Of a stretch of DNA of 15,913 nt, positions 7,317-15,913 are shown piece after piece. The notes under the pieces are model-generated. The model was given only the letters and a program-made list of their open reading frames with translations. It made no database searches and had not been told where the DNA came from. Numbering within the stretch: position 1 is the stretch's first letter; each line of letters opens with the position of its first letter. The position numbers were made by a program, and so were the translations under genes. The stretch is from Pseudomonadota bacterium (GTDB lineage Bacteria > Desulfobacterota > Syntrophobacteria > Syntrophobacterales > Syntrophobacteraceae). The stretch is taken from assembly GCA_023416335.1 (NCBI GenBank), contig JAEZHY010000137.1, positions 1 through 15,913 on the forward strand. The letters are read 5' to 3'.

Positions 7317-8330
7317 TCAAATCGAGCGCCCTATGGCCTCTGCAACTTTCCGGCATTCTTCCAGCATGGAGAGGAAGGCCTTCGGCCGCAGCGACTGCGG
7401 ACCGTCGCTCAGCGCCTCCTCGGGCCGCACGTGGACTTCCACGAGCAATCCGTCCGCGCCCGCTGCTATTGCTGCCCTGGACACGGCGGGAATCAGGTCC
7501 ACCCTGCCCACCGCATGGCTCGGATCGACTATGACGGGCAGGTGCGTCAACTGTTTGAGAAGCGGTACGGCGCTGATATCGAGAGTGTTGCGGGTTTCCG
7601 TCTCGAAGGTGCGGATGCCTCTTTCGCACAGGATGACCTTCTCGTTGCCCTGCGCCATGATGTATTCGGCCGACATGAGGAATTCTTTGATCGTTGCGCA
7701 GAGGCCTCTTTTCAGGATGACCGGCTTGTCCACGTTGCCCACTTCGGTGAGCAGCCTGAAATTCTGCATGTTGCGCGTGCCGATCTGGATGATATCTGCG
7801 TATTTGCTGACGAGGACGGTGTCCCTCGGATCCATCAGTTCGGTCACGACTTTCATGCCAAAGCGGTCGCGAACTCCGGCCAGGAATTTCAGCCCCTTTT
7901 CTCCCCACCCCTGGAAGGCGTAAGGCGAGGTGCGCGGTTTGAAAGCCCCGCCGCGGAGGAACGATACCCCGCCGGGTTCGATCGCTTCCGCTATCTCCTC
8001 GAGGACCTCACGACTCTCGACGGCACAGGGACCGGCCATGATCTGGATCTGGTCTCCGCCGATCTCGGACCCGTTCACCTGGATTACCGTGTTCTCCCGC
8101 TTGAACTCCCTGCTTACCAGCTTGTAGGGCTTCAGGATGGGAAGCACGGATTCCACGCCGGGAAAGGATTCCATGGGGACCTCCCGGATAAGCCGTTCGT
8201 CTCCGATCGCTCCGACGATCGTCCGCTGCTCGCCTTTCGATATATGGGCCTGCAGGCCCATGTCTTCAAGGCGCCGTACGATTCTGAGCAAGTCTTCTTC
8301 CTGATGGTCGGGTTTCAATACGATGATCAT
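7317..8330 (-). CDS. aroF: 3-deoxy-7-phosphoheptulonate (DAHP) synthase, class I beta with N-terminal regulatory domain
   Basis: This enzyme condenses phosphoenolpyruvate and erythrose 4-phosphate, the first step of the shikimate pathway. At 337 residues it matches the Thermotoga-type enzyme: a ferredoxin-like N-terminal domain (about 1-70, starting MIIVLKPDHQEEDL) and a TIM barrel. Motifs include AGPCAVES, KPRTSPYAFQGWG, KPVILKRG, CERGIRTF and DPSHAVGR. The metal ligands known from the T. maritima enzyme fall at the same numbers here: Cys102, His272, Glu298 and Asp309. In that enzyme the N-terminal domain binds tyrosine and mediates feedback inhibition, so the same is likely here. A strong AGGAGG lies nine bases before the ATG at 8330. 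It is the first structural gene after the attenuator. Confidence 0.96.
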   Translation of the reverse strand: MIIVLKPDHQEEDLLRIVRRLEDMGLQAHISKGEQRTIVGAIGDERLIREVPMESFPGVESVLPILKPYKLVSREFKRENTVIQVNGSEIGGDQIQIMAGPCAVESREVLEEIAEAIEPGGVSFLRGGAFKPRTSPYAFQGWGEKGLKFLAGVRDRFGMKVVTELMDPRDTVLVSKYADIIQIGTRNMQNFRLLTEVGNVDKPVILKRGLCATIKEFLMSAEYIMAQGNEKVILCERGIRTFETETRNTLDISAVPLLKQLTHLPVIVDPSHAVGRVDLIPAVSRAAIAAGADGLLVEVHVRPEEALSDGPQSLRPKAFLSMLEECRKVAEAIGRSI

Positions 8331-8403
8331 TTTTCTTTACCTCCTGGGACTGGTGACGATGAATTCGCGGTTTTTCGTTCGATAAAATCGGCCCATAAAA
8401 CGC

Positions 8404-8437
8404 AAAAAGCCGTGAGTGCCTCAGGCACTCACGGCTT
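8404..8437 (-). terminator. Attenuator terminator upstream of aroF
   Basis: On the minus strand AAGCCGTGAGTGCC and GGCACTCACGGCTT form a perfect 14-bp stem (8407-8420 with 8424-8437) around a 3-base loop, followed by a run of five T. It lies 74 bases upstream of the aroF ATG and 25 bases after the leader-peptide stop codon. GAGGC at the loop side (8418-8422) can instead pair with GCCTC in the leader (8481-8485), and CTGAG (8420-8424) with GCTCAG (8469-8474); these are candidate antiterminator pairings. Confidence 0.88.
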
Positions 8438-8461
8438 CGAAAGAAGACAATATTCAGTTTG

Positions 8462-8539
8462 TCAGGAGCTGAGCATACCCGAGGCGGTCCCTTTGGTGGG
8501 ATAAGAATAAAAATAATAATAGTAGCGCCGGGTAGTCAT
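8462..8539 (-). CDS. Tyrosine-rich leader peptide of the aroF-tyrA operon
   Basis: A 25-codon reading frame starts MTTRRYYYYFYSY and ends MLSS before a TGA at 8462-8464. Six of eight consecutive codons (8501-8524) are tyrosine and one is phenylalanine. GGAG lies four bases upstream of the ATG at 8539. The frame sits between a promoter and an intrinsic terminator and leads into DAHP synthase and prephenate dehydrogenase genes. This is the layout of ribosome-mediated attenuation: with scarce charged tRNA-Tyr the ribosome stalls in the Tyr run, an alternative fold forms and the terminator is avoided. The peptide itself probably has no other role. Confidence 0.88.
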   Translation of the reverse strand: MTTRRYYYYFYSYPTKGTASGMLSS

Positions 8540-8564
8540 AATTCTCCAATCGTGTTTGGAAAGA

Positions 8565-8592
8565 AATAAAGGAATTGATCGGAGTTTGTCAA
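8565..8592 (-). promoter_or_regulatory. Sigma-70 promoter of the aroF leader transcript
   Basis: On the minus strand a perfect -35 TTGACA (8587-8592) lies 16 bp from a -10-like TTTATT (8565-8570, four of six). Transcription would start near 8557, about 18 bases before the leader-peptide ATG. The position relative to the leader supports it. Confidence 0.6.
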
Positions 8593-8949
8593 GGGAATTT
8601 CGAAAAAATCGCCATCAGCAGTTCGAAGGTTCTCCGGCAAACAGGAAGCACCGGTGTTTCTCACGCGAAGCCGCGAAGGCGCGAAGGATGATTATCGGAA
8701 AGCTGCGATGGGCGACATAGAGGAGCACATTTTCTGGCAGCGGCGCGGTCGGGAGATCGGCCGCAACTCAGATGGAACAACGGAACAACGTCGGCAGGCG
8801 TAAACGAACAACGGCTGGAAAACTTTGGCCGGACGCCAAATTCCGCTTTCCGGCTGCATCCACTATTTTCCTTATATCCTTGCTCTTCTTCGCGACTTCG
8901 CGGCTTCGCGTGCAAACTGTTCCAGAAAACGCCAAGCCCCGGTCCAGGC
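8593..8949. other. Gene-free stretch between the aroF promoter and the membrane protein gene
   Basis: No gene is supported. The short open frames here are spread over an inverted repeat pair (8662-8686 and 8888-8912) and its interior, and none has a credible ribosome site or recognisable product. Confidence 0.45.
8662..8912. repeat. 251-bp segment bounded by 25-bp inverted repeats made of GCGAAG units
   Basis: The left arm CACGCGAAGCCGCGAAGG continues to 8686; the right arm at 8888-8912 is its reverse complement with one mismatch in 25. Each arm is itself built of repeated CGCGAAG units. About 200 bases lie between them with no gene. The form suggests a small non-autonomous element or a repeat pair; no target duplication was established. 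Confidence 0.55.
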
Positions 8950-9522
8950 TCACGCGTATTCCAGCTTCCCGATCAGGTCCGATGGGTATTCGAATTCCAG
9001 CACGTTACAGCCGTGAATCCTTTCGCCGTCCCACGTCTTTGCCCGGAAACAGGCCTCTCTGGTATGTGCCGTAACGCCTGCATCATCGCCGGAAAAATAG
9101 AGCACCAGGTCCGGAATCCCGTCTTCATTTACGTCAACAAAGCTGCGGATGTAGACCCCGGGATCGCCCATGTCGTCCGCGGGCCTTGCTTTGAGCGGCC
9201 CGAAATGAGCGGAGGAAGGATCGATCCGCCGCGGATCGAAATCATAACCGTCACGCTCCTTCCTCGCACTCAGGACCGCGACGGCAATCTTCTTTGAGTC
9301 CAAATAGTTGTCCGTCACCACACCGGTAATGATATTCACCTTCTTCAGGTGAAACGTTTTCAACCACGGATAAAGGGCCCAGACCATCAATACGGCCCCG
9401 ATCGCAATACCGATCCCGGGAAGGAAGCTGAGTCCCAGGGGAATGAAAACCATGCCGAGCACGAGCAGAATAATACTGCGGATCAGAGCGGAACCCTTTT
9501 CGACTTTCCGTTCTCTTTCCAT
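8950..9522 (-). CDS. Hypothetical membrane protein with a calcium-loop-like motif
   Basis: The 190-residue product has a charged start (MERERKVEKGS), then two hydrophobic segments (about residues 12-33 and 34-55, joined by LPGIG) that form a membrane hairpin, and a soluble C-terminal domain of about 130 residues. That domain contains DVNEDGIPDLVLYF, a DxNxDGxxD loop like those binding calcium in EF-hand-like, dockerin and integrin-type repeats, and two cysteines. The start at 9522 follows GGAGG with five bases of spacing; the ATG four codons earlier overlaps this site. I do not recognise the family. It is divergent from the propeller lipoprotein gene, and both may act at the cell envelope. 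Confidence 0.7.
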   Translation of the reverse strand: MERERKVEKGSALIRSIILLVLGMVFIPLGLSFLPGIGIAIGAVLMVWALYPWLKTFHLKKVNIITGVVTDNYLDSKKIAVAVLSARKERDGYDFDPRRIDPSSAHFGPLKARPADDMGDPGVYIRSFVDVNEDGIPDLVLYFSGDDAGVTAHTREACFRAKTWDGERIHGCNVLEFEYPSDLIGKLEYA

Positions 9523-9621
9523 AGTTCCCTCCATTTAGAAACAAGATTGCACTTAATCTAAGTGGGAAGGAAGCGTTGTCAATTGAGCCGGAATCTGCAA
9601 TAGATCAGCAATACCGGAAAG

Positions 9622-9649
9622 TTGATAACAATAGGACTACGTCTACTAT
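9622..9649 (+). promoter_or_regulatory. Candidate sigma-70 promoter for the propeller lipoprotein gene
   Basis: TTGATA (9622-9627) and TACTAT (9644-9649) are separated by 16 bp and match the -35 and -10 consensus at five and four of six bases. The leader would be about 180 bases. It contains a hairpin of TTTCCGG (9763-9769) with CCGGAAA (9798-9804) and an inner CGGTC/GACCG stem. Confidence 0.35.
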
Positions 9650-9838
9650 TTGACATCTATTCATCCCACGTTGAGCCCATTCAAATGGAGTTGCCCCGCA
9701 TTCATTCACATGGCTCTTTCCTCGGGATTCCTGTTATTATGCCGTGCTGTATGTATGCCCCGTTTCCGGCAAAAGGTTCGGTCCGACCGACGCTTTACCG
9801 GAAAGGGGGAAGACAATTACTCTGAAAGGCTTCAAAAA

Positions 9839-10870
9839 ATGAAACGGACTTTCTCTTTAGCCCGCTCCCTGCCGATATTCCTGTGCCTCTTCGTCGTCTC
9901 GCTAAGCCTTTTCCCGCAAGGCTGCAGCCGGGAAAATTCCGACCGGAAGCCTTCGAAGTCTTCCAGCGGCAAAAGCGAAACAAACACCTCTGCCGATACC
10001 GGCCCACTCCCTTTATCAGGGAAAGCACTCTGGGTCGTGAATAAGTCAATCGTAAGCAGCAGGCTTTTCAGGATCGATCCCAATTCGCTCAACGTCACCG
10101 GCAGCATCGAAATCCCGGGGGCCCTCAGGGGTATCGCCGTTGGTGAAGGTGCCGTCTGGATCACGGATTTCGCTTATGACAAGCTGTTCAGGATCAACCC
10201 CGCTTCCCTGAAGATCGAAAGTTCGATTCCCCTGGACAAGGCCCCAACCGCCGTGGCCGTCGACTTTGGGTCAGTCTGGGTTATCAGCAGCACGCAGGGG
10301 ATTCTCAACCGGATCGACCCGAAGACAAATACCGTTGTCTCCAAGATTAGTATTACAGACAGCCTCCTCACGGATGTTGCCGTGGGAGGCGGTTCATTGT
10401 GGGTCCCGAGCGTGGATATGCAAGTGACCAGGGTGGACCCGCAATCGGGAGCCCTGGTTGCCGAGGTCCGTCTGCTCGGGAACCCGACAGCAACCCTTTG
10501 GGCCGACGGAGCGCTCTGGGTATCGAATCCCGCCTTCAAGCAGGTGATCAAAATCGATCCCACGAACAATATGGCACATACGCCGTTTGAAATGGAGAAA
10601 CCCGTGCGTTCGATGGCCTTCGGCAAGGGGGGACTCTGGATTACCCGCCGGAATGACGGGGAGTTGGCACGACTGGATACGCGCACGGGGGAAATAGCAG
10701 CTTTGTATGAGGTGGCTTCTGAGTTGAACGCCCTGTGCTTTGCGGAACAGACTTTGTGGATCTCGTCGAGCGCAGAGGACACGGTCTTTGCGTTCGACCC
10801 CGGTTCCGGTGAGATCCTGGGCTCGGTTTTCGTCGAAGGCGGCCCCGGAGCAATGGCTTACGGACCGTAA
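9839..10870 (+). CDS. Predicted secreted lipoprotein with seven-bladed beta-propeller (YncE/Vgb-like)
   Basis: The 343-residue protein opens with a signal peptide (MKRTFSLARSLPIFLCLFVV...) ending at Cys29 in FPQGC, an imperfect lipobox, followed by a Ser/Thr/Lys-rich linker. The rest is seven repeats of about 40 residues, each with a WV/WI strand (LWVVNK, VWITDF, VWVISS, LWVPSV, LWVSNP, LWITRR, LWISSS) and an RIDP-type turn, which is the pattern of YncE or virginiamycin B lyase-like propellers. Such domains mostly bind ligands or proteins; lyase activity is not supported here. ATG at 9839 was chosen because it starts the signal peptide and follows GAAAGG; the frame extends upstream to 9650 without a plausible start. 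The gene converges on the broken kinase, and the reconstructed kinase stop overlaps it by 13 bases. Confidence 0.82.
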   Translation: MKRTFSLARSLPIFLCLFVVSLSLFPQGCSRENSDRKPSKSSSGKSETNTSADTGPLPLSGKALWVVNKSIVSSRLFRIDPNSLNVTGSIEIPGALRGIAVGEGAVWITDFAYDKLFRINPASLKIESSIPLDKAPTAVAVDFGSVWVISSTQGILNRIDPKTNTVVSKISITDSLLTDVAVGGGSLWVPSVDMQVTRVDPQSGALVAEVRLLGNPTATLWADGALWVSNPAFKQVIKIDPTNNMAHTPFEMEKPVRSMAFGKGGLWITRRNDGELARLDTRTGEIAALYEVASELNALCFAEQTLWISSSAEDTVFAFDPGSGEILGSVFVEGGPGAMAYGP

Positions 10871-13800
10871 GTGAGGGCGGAAGACGGAGCCATAAGAACG
10901 CGATGGACGGACTCCGCCAGGTCCCTGGCGACAATCGGTTTCAGGATCACTTCCCGAATGCCCAGGTCGGCTGCATGGGAAGGTGTGATCTCCTCACTGA
11001 AACCGGTACATACACATGATGATGGGAATATCTGGACGGAGCGAGATAATCTGCTCGACCAGACCCAGGCCTGTCATTTTCGGCATGGACAGGTCGGTTA
11101 TGACGAGGTCGAATTTTCCGGGCCGGGCGGCAAAATCCTTGAGCGCTTCGAGGCTGCTTGTCTTCCCGACTGCTGTGTATCCCAGGTTTCGAAGGATTTT
11201 GCATCCGATTTCCACCAGAACCGGTTCGTCATCGACAAACAAAATGAGTCCCTTGCCCCTGGGAGGCTCGACAAGTTCAATGTCCGACTGTTCCTGCATG
11301 CTTTCAAGCTGAGGCAGAAAAACGGAGAAAAAGGTGCCCTTGCCAACTTCACTGGCTACGGTCACGATCCCGTTATGGTTCTTTACCACTCCTTCCACCA
11401 CGGCGAGTCCGAGTCCCGTTCCTTCGCCACGCTGTTTTGTGGTGGAGTATGGATCGAAGATCCGATCCATGATCATGGCGGGAATACCGTGCCCGGTGTC
11501 GTTTACCGTGATCTTGACATAGGAGCCTTCCTTTAGCCCCGGGTGGGCGAAGGGGAAATCCACCCGTACTTCGTCGAGGCAGAGTCCGAGGGTTCCGACC
11601 TGCCCTTTCATTGCCTGGGCGGCGTTGGTGCACAAATTCATCAATAGCTGGTGGATCTGCGTGCTATCGGCAAGGACCCAGTCGGAGCCGGTCGAAATTC
11701 CTGTTTGAATTTCGATGTTTGCAGGAATAGACGCCCGCAGCATTTTGGCCGATTCTTTTTATCAGGGTGCTCAGCTTGAGCGGCCGTTTCTCATTCGAGG
11801 TCTGGCGGCTGAAAGTGAGTATCTGCCTGACCAGATCTCTGGCGCGGTATCCCGCTTTCATGATCTGCTCGAAATAATACCGGAGCGGACTGCTCTCATC
11901 GACACTGCCTGTTCCCAGATCGGAATAGCCGAAGATAGCCGAAAGGATGTTGTTAAAGTCGTGCGCGATGCCCCCGGCAAGAGTACCGATAGCCTCCATC
12001 CTCTTGGCCTGGTCGGGCTGCGCCCACAATGCCTGTTTTTCCTCTTCGACCCTCCTGCGCTCCGAGATGTCCCTCACATACACTAGTCCACCGCTGCTGT
12101 TCCGGTAATGAATGGGTACAGCGCTAACTTCCACGTGGATGGTTGTCCCATCCATTCTCAAATGCTCCTGTTCGTGCGTTTCGGGACCGGCTTCTTCAAC
12201 GGTCCGGCGAATTTTCTCCGCTACGAATTCCCGGCATTCCGGATGAATCCTTTCGAGAACGGAACACCCTTCGAGTTCGCCGGCTGATTTTGCCCCATAA
12301 AGCTTTACGGCTGCGTCATTGACGTAAGCAAAATGGCCTCCAACCTGAATGAAAATTGCGTCGGGAGCGCTCTCCACCAGCGTCCGGAACTGCTCCTCGC
12401 TTTCGCGAAGGGATCTTTCCACTCTTTTGCGTTCAGTGATGTCCTCGACATCGATATAAGGTACATCGGTTTGCCCTCGGCATTCCGAACCATGGAAACC
12501 GTGAGGCCGCCCCAGATCACGCGCCCATCCCTGGTAATATAGCGTTTCTCGATTTCACACTGGTCAAGGCGCCCTGCCAGTAATTCCTCAAGTATCCTCC
12601 AGTCCAGATCGATATCGTCAGGATGGGTGAAATCGGCAAAGGTCATACCGGCCAGTTCCTCACCGCTATAGCCAAGCATTTCCTGTAACGCGGGATTGCT
12701 CCTTACCGGATGACCGTCCAGGTCGCACAGCGCCATTCCGATTCCGGCATTCTCAAAAGTTATGCGGAAACGCTCCTCGGTTTCGCTCAGCGCCTGTTCC
12801 GTCCACTTACGTTCCGAGATGTCACGAACTATAACGGAAGCCCCGACGACCTCCTGTCCTCTGCCCCGGATGGGTGAAATTGTGAGAGCAACGTAAACCG
12901 GTTCACCGGACTTCTTTAACCGGACAGTCTCAAAATTATTGACCGGGGCGCCGCGCCTTATTCGATTCATATTTTTGCTTATTTCAGGGAGACGGTCCGG
13001 GGGGTACAGAATGGAAATGTCCCTGCCCTTCATCTCTTCTTCCCTGAAACCGTATATTCTCTCCGCAGCACCGTTCCAGCTGACGATTTCGCCCCCCAGG
13101 TTCATTCCTATGATGCCGACATTGGAAAACTCCACAATTGAAGCCAGAAAAGCATTGCTCTCCTCGGTCAGCTTCCGGTCCGTAACGTCCTCCGAAATAC
13201 CCGCAAACCGATAAATCTCGCCGGCTTCATTCCTTACCGGGAAGCCGCGCTCATGTATCCAGAGTGTGGAACCGTCGGGGCGCACAATTCTGTATTCGAC
13301 GGAGAATGCTTCACCGTGCGCCTCGGCAAGGCAGTTGCTCAGGCGCTCCTTATCGTCCGGGTGGACGGGGTCCATCGAGGACCTCGGATTTGTATAAAGA
13401 CTGCCGCACGAACGTCCCCACACTTCCTCGTAGGCCGGACTCACATAAAGTGTCCTGGAAGTTAGGGCATCTGTAATCCAGAAGACCTCCCGAATATGTT
13501 CCGCCAATTGCCGGAATCTCTCCTCGCTTTCGAGCAGTTTTCTTTCCGCACGTTTTCGTTCGGTCACGTCCCGAATAAAAACCAGTCCGCCATTGGTCCC
13601 GCCATAACCGAACGGTATGGATGAAACCTCCACTACCAGTTCGGTCCCATCCATCTTCATATGTTTCTGTTCAACCAGGGGGACCGTTTTCCTATCATTT
13701 ATCAACCGCATGCGCTCCAAAGCGGAATCCAGGCTATCGGGGTGCAGCCTTTCCTTTATCTCGCTTCCGAGGAGATCGCTTTCTGAATCAGCCCCATAAA

Positions 13801-15612
13801 GCCTGACGGCAGCCTCGTTCAAAAAGGCAAAGCGCCCTTCGGTCTGAATGAAAATTGAGTCGGGAGCGTTTTTCATCAGGGTTCGAAACTTCTCTTCGCT
13901 TTCCTGCAGGCTATCCAGGACCCGCTTGGTCTCGGTGATATCGGTCATGAAACCTTCAAGGCACGTGAGATCCCCTTCCCGGGAAAAGACTCCGCATCCC
14001 TTTTCCCAGACACATTTCTCTGTTCCATCCGCTGCAGTTATCAGATAGGTCACTTCATATGCTTTTTTTTCACCCGCCGCTTTTCGAATCTCGGATGCTA
14101 CCCGCTCCCTGTTGTCCTCATGAATCAGATCCGAGAATGTCAACCTCCTCGAATCGATCAGGTCCGCTGCATCATAACCGGTCAGGGCTTTGCATCCCTG
14201 ACTCACGAATTTCATGGTCCATCCGGCATCGTTCAGGCACCGGAAAGCCATTCCCGGGAGGTTTCTTATAAGGGTTATCAGTATCCGCGTGCTTTCCCGC
14301 AGATCGTCCTGCGCTCTTTTGCGTTCCTCTATCTCCCTTTCCAGCTCGGCATTCGATTCCGCCAGATGCGTTTTCTGTTCGCTAAACGCATCGAAATATT
14401 GTCTCAACGTATCCGACATTGACTGGAAATTGTTCATCAGAAAGCCTATTTCCCTGATTTGAATGTCCGGCCGGCATATGTCGTTGTTCTCCATGAGTTC
14501 ACGAGGAAGGTTTCCCGTCACTCCGGCCAATTTGGTCAGAGGATCTACGATCCATCTGCACAGGAGAGCCGCCACCAGCATGGCCAGAAGCACTACAACT
14601 CCCATTATGGAAAAGCTTTGGACCTGGGCAACCATCAGAATTTCCTACCGGTGCTGCATCGGAGCTTCTATCAGCAGCCTCCAGGGAAGAACTTTCCCGA
14701 GTTCGGTTTCCTCAACGAGGAATGAGTTCTGCCATCGAATCACGGATGGTTTCTTATCGGTAGGGGTCCAACGATATGAAGTCTCGGTGAGATAATCCCG
14801 GGCTCCTGATTTGCGTTCCAATACCTCCTGCATGGTCGTTCTGCCGGGGAAAGTGCTGGCAATAGTTTTACCCTCCGCATCGACAACGGTCGCGAAGACC
14901 TGTTTCCCTTGTCCGTGTGACTGGAGAAATCTCTGGATTCCAGAATGGTCCAATGCTCCCAGCGCATAACCGACGACACTGCCTTCCACCAATATCGGTA
15001 CGGATAGTGTCACGGTCGGGGAAAACACCCCTCCCCGAGCCACGAAGATATTCGACACTACGGGGCCGCCCGTTTTCAGCATCTTCTCGAAGTAAGGCCT
15101 GTCGGAAAAGTTGAGCCCGATCGTGCTTTCACCTTTTTCGTTCACAGGTGGATGGAAAGCGACGGTCGTGCCCGTATGGTCCGCCACGTACATATTGAAA
15201 AAATCCGGCGCAGAAGACTTGATCAGCTCAACTTCCTGCTGGAGCTGCTGAGAAGGCGCCATCTTGAATTTGCTCGCGTGCTCGGCAAGCGCCGACACCT
15301 GACTCATACGGTGCTCGTACCAGGTGCCCAGCATGCCCGAGAGGTCCCGGGACGGTCCCGTATGTCTTCCGCCACGTCGGCTTCGATATTCTCCGCGCCT
15401 TTCCTGCTGTTTTCGACCATGATGAGCAAAGACGGAAGGATTACCAGCGCGACCAGAATGTTGAAGAGTGTCTCATGAAGGGAAATAGCGCCCGCGGCCC
15501 GGGAGCGCCTCAAAATCTTACCTGTTGGAAGATGGTTGATGATCAGGCTCGCGAGCAACGCATTGAAAATACCGTTTATGCTCTGTCTTAGCTCAACTTC
15601 TACAGTACACAT
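10858..15612 (-). pseudogene. Broken hybrid sensor histidine kinase (dCache-HAMP-6xPAS-HisKA-HATPase-REC)
   Basis: Joined across frames, this region encodes one membrane hybrid kinase of roughly 1,570 residues. Order: membrane segment (ISLHETLFNILVALVIL), dCache periplasmic sensor, second membrane segment (MGVVVLLAMLVAALL), HAMP, six PAS domains, HisKA with H-box AHDFNNIL, HATPase with DTGHGIP and GTGLGLAVV, and a REC domain with VDDEP and ITDLSMPK. Five lesions split it: an 11-bp near-duplication or one-base loss at 15339-15360; an in-frame TAG at 14645-14647 between dCache and the second membrane segment; loss of one base near 12450 between PAS5 and PAS6; one extra A in an A5 run (T5 on the plus strand, 11756-11760) after the H-box region; and a TACA duplication at 11007-11014 inside REC. 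Correcting the last restores REC to a TAA at 10858-10860. The N-terminus is unsure. Assembly errors are the main alternative. Confidence 0.85.
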
Positions 15613-15688
15613 AAACTAATTCCGTGATTTCCATAGGTTAGATGTGCATCCAGGATTCTTGGCACTACATTTTCTGTTCTTTGACATC

Positions 15689-15913
15689 TTAGATTTCCCG
15701 GATCGTTGGGGGGACTGCAACGGCCAACTGACTGAAAGACCTTGCCGCATACTCCCTGGCATTGGCTGCGAACAGCAAATCTTTTCCCCGTCCTCTTCGA
15801 TCACTGTCTTGGTCAGGGCTTTCAGGTCCTGCTTAATGTCGGCCCACTCGAAGTTGTGTCCGGCATCCTCCAGTCGCCGGCAGAGTTCCTTTTTGAGCAT
15901 CAGGGCAAGGAAG
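15689..15913 (-). pseudogene. IS1634-family transposase, C-terminal remnant
   Basis: The first frame from 15900 reads MLKKELCRRLEDAGHNFEWA, then DIKQDLKAL, like the C-terminal region of IS1634-type DDE transposases. The match then moves to a second frame (GKRFAVRSQCQGVCGKVFQS) and a third (VAVPPTIREI, stop at 15689-15691). Two one-base insertions explain this: an extra base in the C run at 15786-15789 and one at about 15722. The 5' part lies beyond the window. It sits about 76 bases upstream of the broken kinase's first ATG, so insertion here may have taken the kinase promoter. The exact element end was not resolved. Confidence 0.78.

Noticed and set aside
7251..8504. 417-codon plus-strand frame opposite aroF
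   Set aside because: It is an antisense shadow; the minus-strand product has all four DAHP synthase metal ligands at the expected positions.
8661..8953. Two minus-strand frames of 61 and 84 codons between aroF and the membrane protein gene
   Set aside because: They lie within an inverted-repeat segment, overlap each other in different frames and have no recognisable product.
9839..10870. Virginiamycin B lyase (antibiotic resistance)
   Set aside because: The similarity is in general propeller repeats, and the protein has a lipoprotein-type signal peptide; specific lyase function is not supported.
11756..11760. Programmed frameshifting at the A5 run in the kinase
   Set aside because: The run is short, no stimulatory structure is evident, and the other lesions would still prevent a full-length product.
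14645..14647. In-frame TAG in the kinase as a pyrrolysine or read-through codon
   Set aside because: Four other disruptions in the same gene, including frameshifts, make simple decay or sequencing error far more likely; no pyrrolysine machinery is visible.

Overview
The window reads like a chromosome segment of a GC-rich, strictly respiratory or syntrophic bacterium of the Desulfobacterota/Syntrophobacterales type. This is an inference from the mix of a sigma-54 activator with a PrpR-type sensor, a very large multi-PAS hybrid histidine kinase, an RRM/RGG RNA-binding protein, a Thermotoga-type DAHP synthase with a separate TyrA, and an IS1634-type transposase remnant. No rRNA, tRNA or CRISPR array was seen. 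Most genes lie on the minus strand; the lipoprotein gene at 9839-10870 is the only clear plus-strand gene.

Reading the minus strand from right to left: (i) 15913-10858 holds a decayed IS1634-like transposase and a hybrid sensor kinase (dCache, HAMP, six PAS, HisKA, HATPase, REC) broken by one stop codon and four frameshifts. (ii) 10870-8950 holds a plus-strand seven-bladed propeller lipoprotein and a divergent small membrane protein. (iii) 8592-6288 is an aromatic amino acid unit: a promoter, a tyrosine-rich leader peptide, an intrinsic terminator, then aroF (DAHP synthase) and tyrA (prephenate dehydrogenase). (iv) 5955-4505 holds a conserved unknown protein and an RNA-binding protein with its terminator. 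(v) 4254-1 holds a PrpR-N/PAS/AAA+/Fis sigma-54 activator, about 1 kb of non-coding DNA full of palindromes, and then an operator-like inverted repeat, a -24/-12 promoter and a four-carbon acid sugar kinase gene that runs off the left edge.

Two regulatory circuits can be read directly. The aroF leader (MTTRRYYYYFYSY...) followed by a perfect 14-bp GC-rich stem and a T run is a textbook layout for tyrosine/phenylalanine-sensing transcription attenuation of the aroF-tyrA operon. The sugar-acid kinase has a sigma-54 promoter with an upstream inverted repeat at enhancer distance, and the nearest candidate activator is the sigma-54 regulator encoded just upstream. The least explained part is the palindrome-rich 1431-2260 region. 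I did not find a defence or other clearly new multi-gene system.
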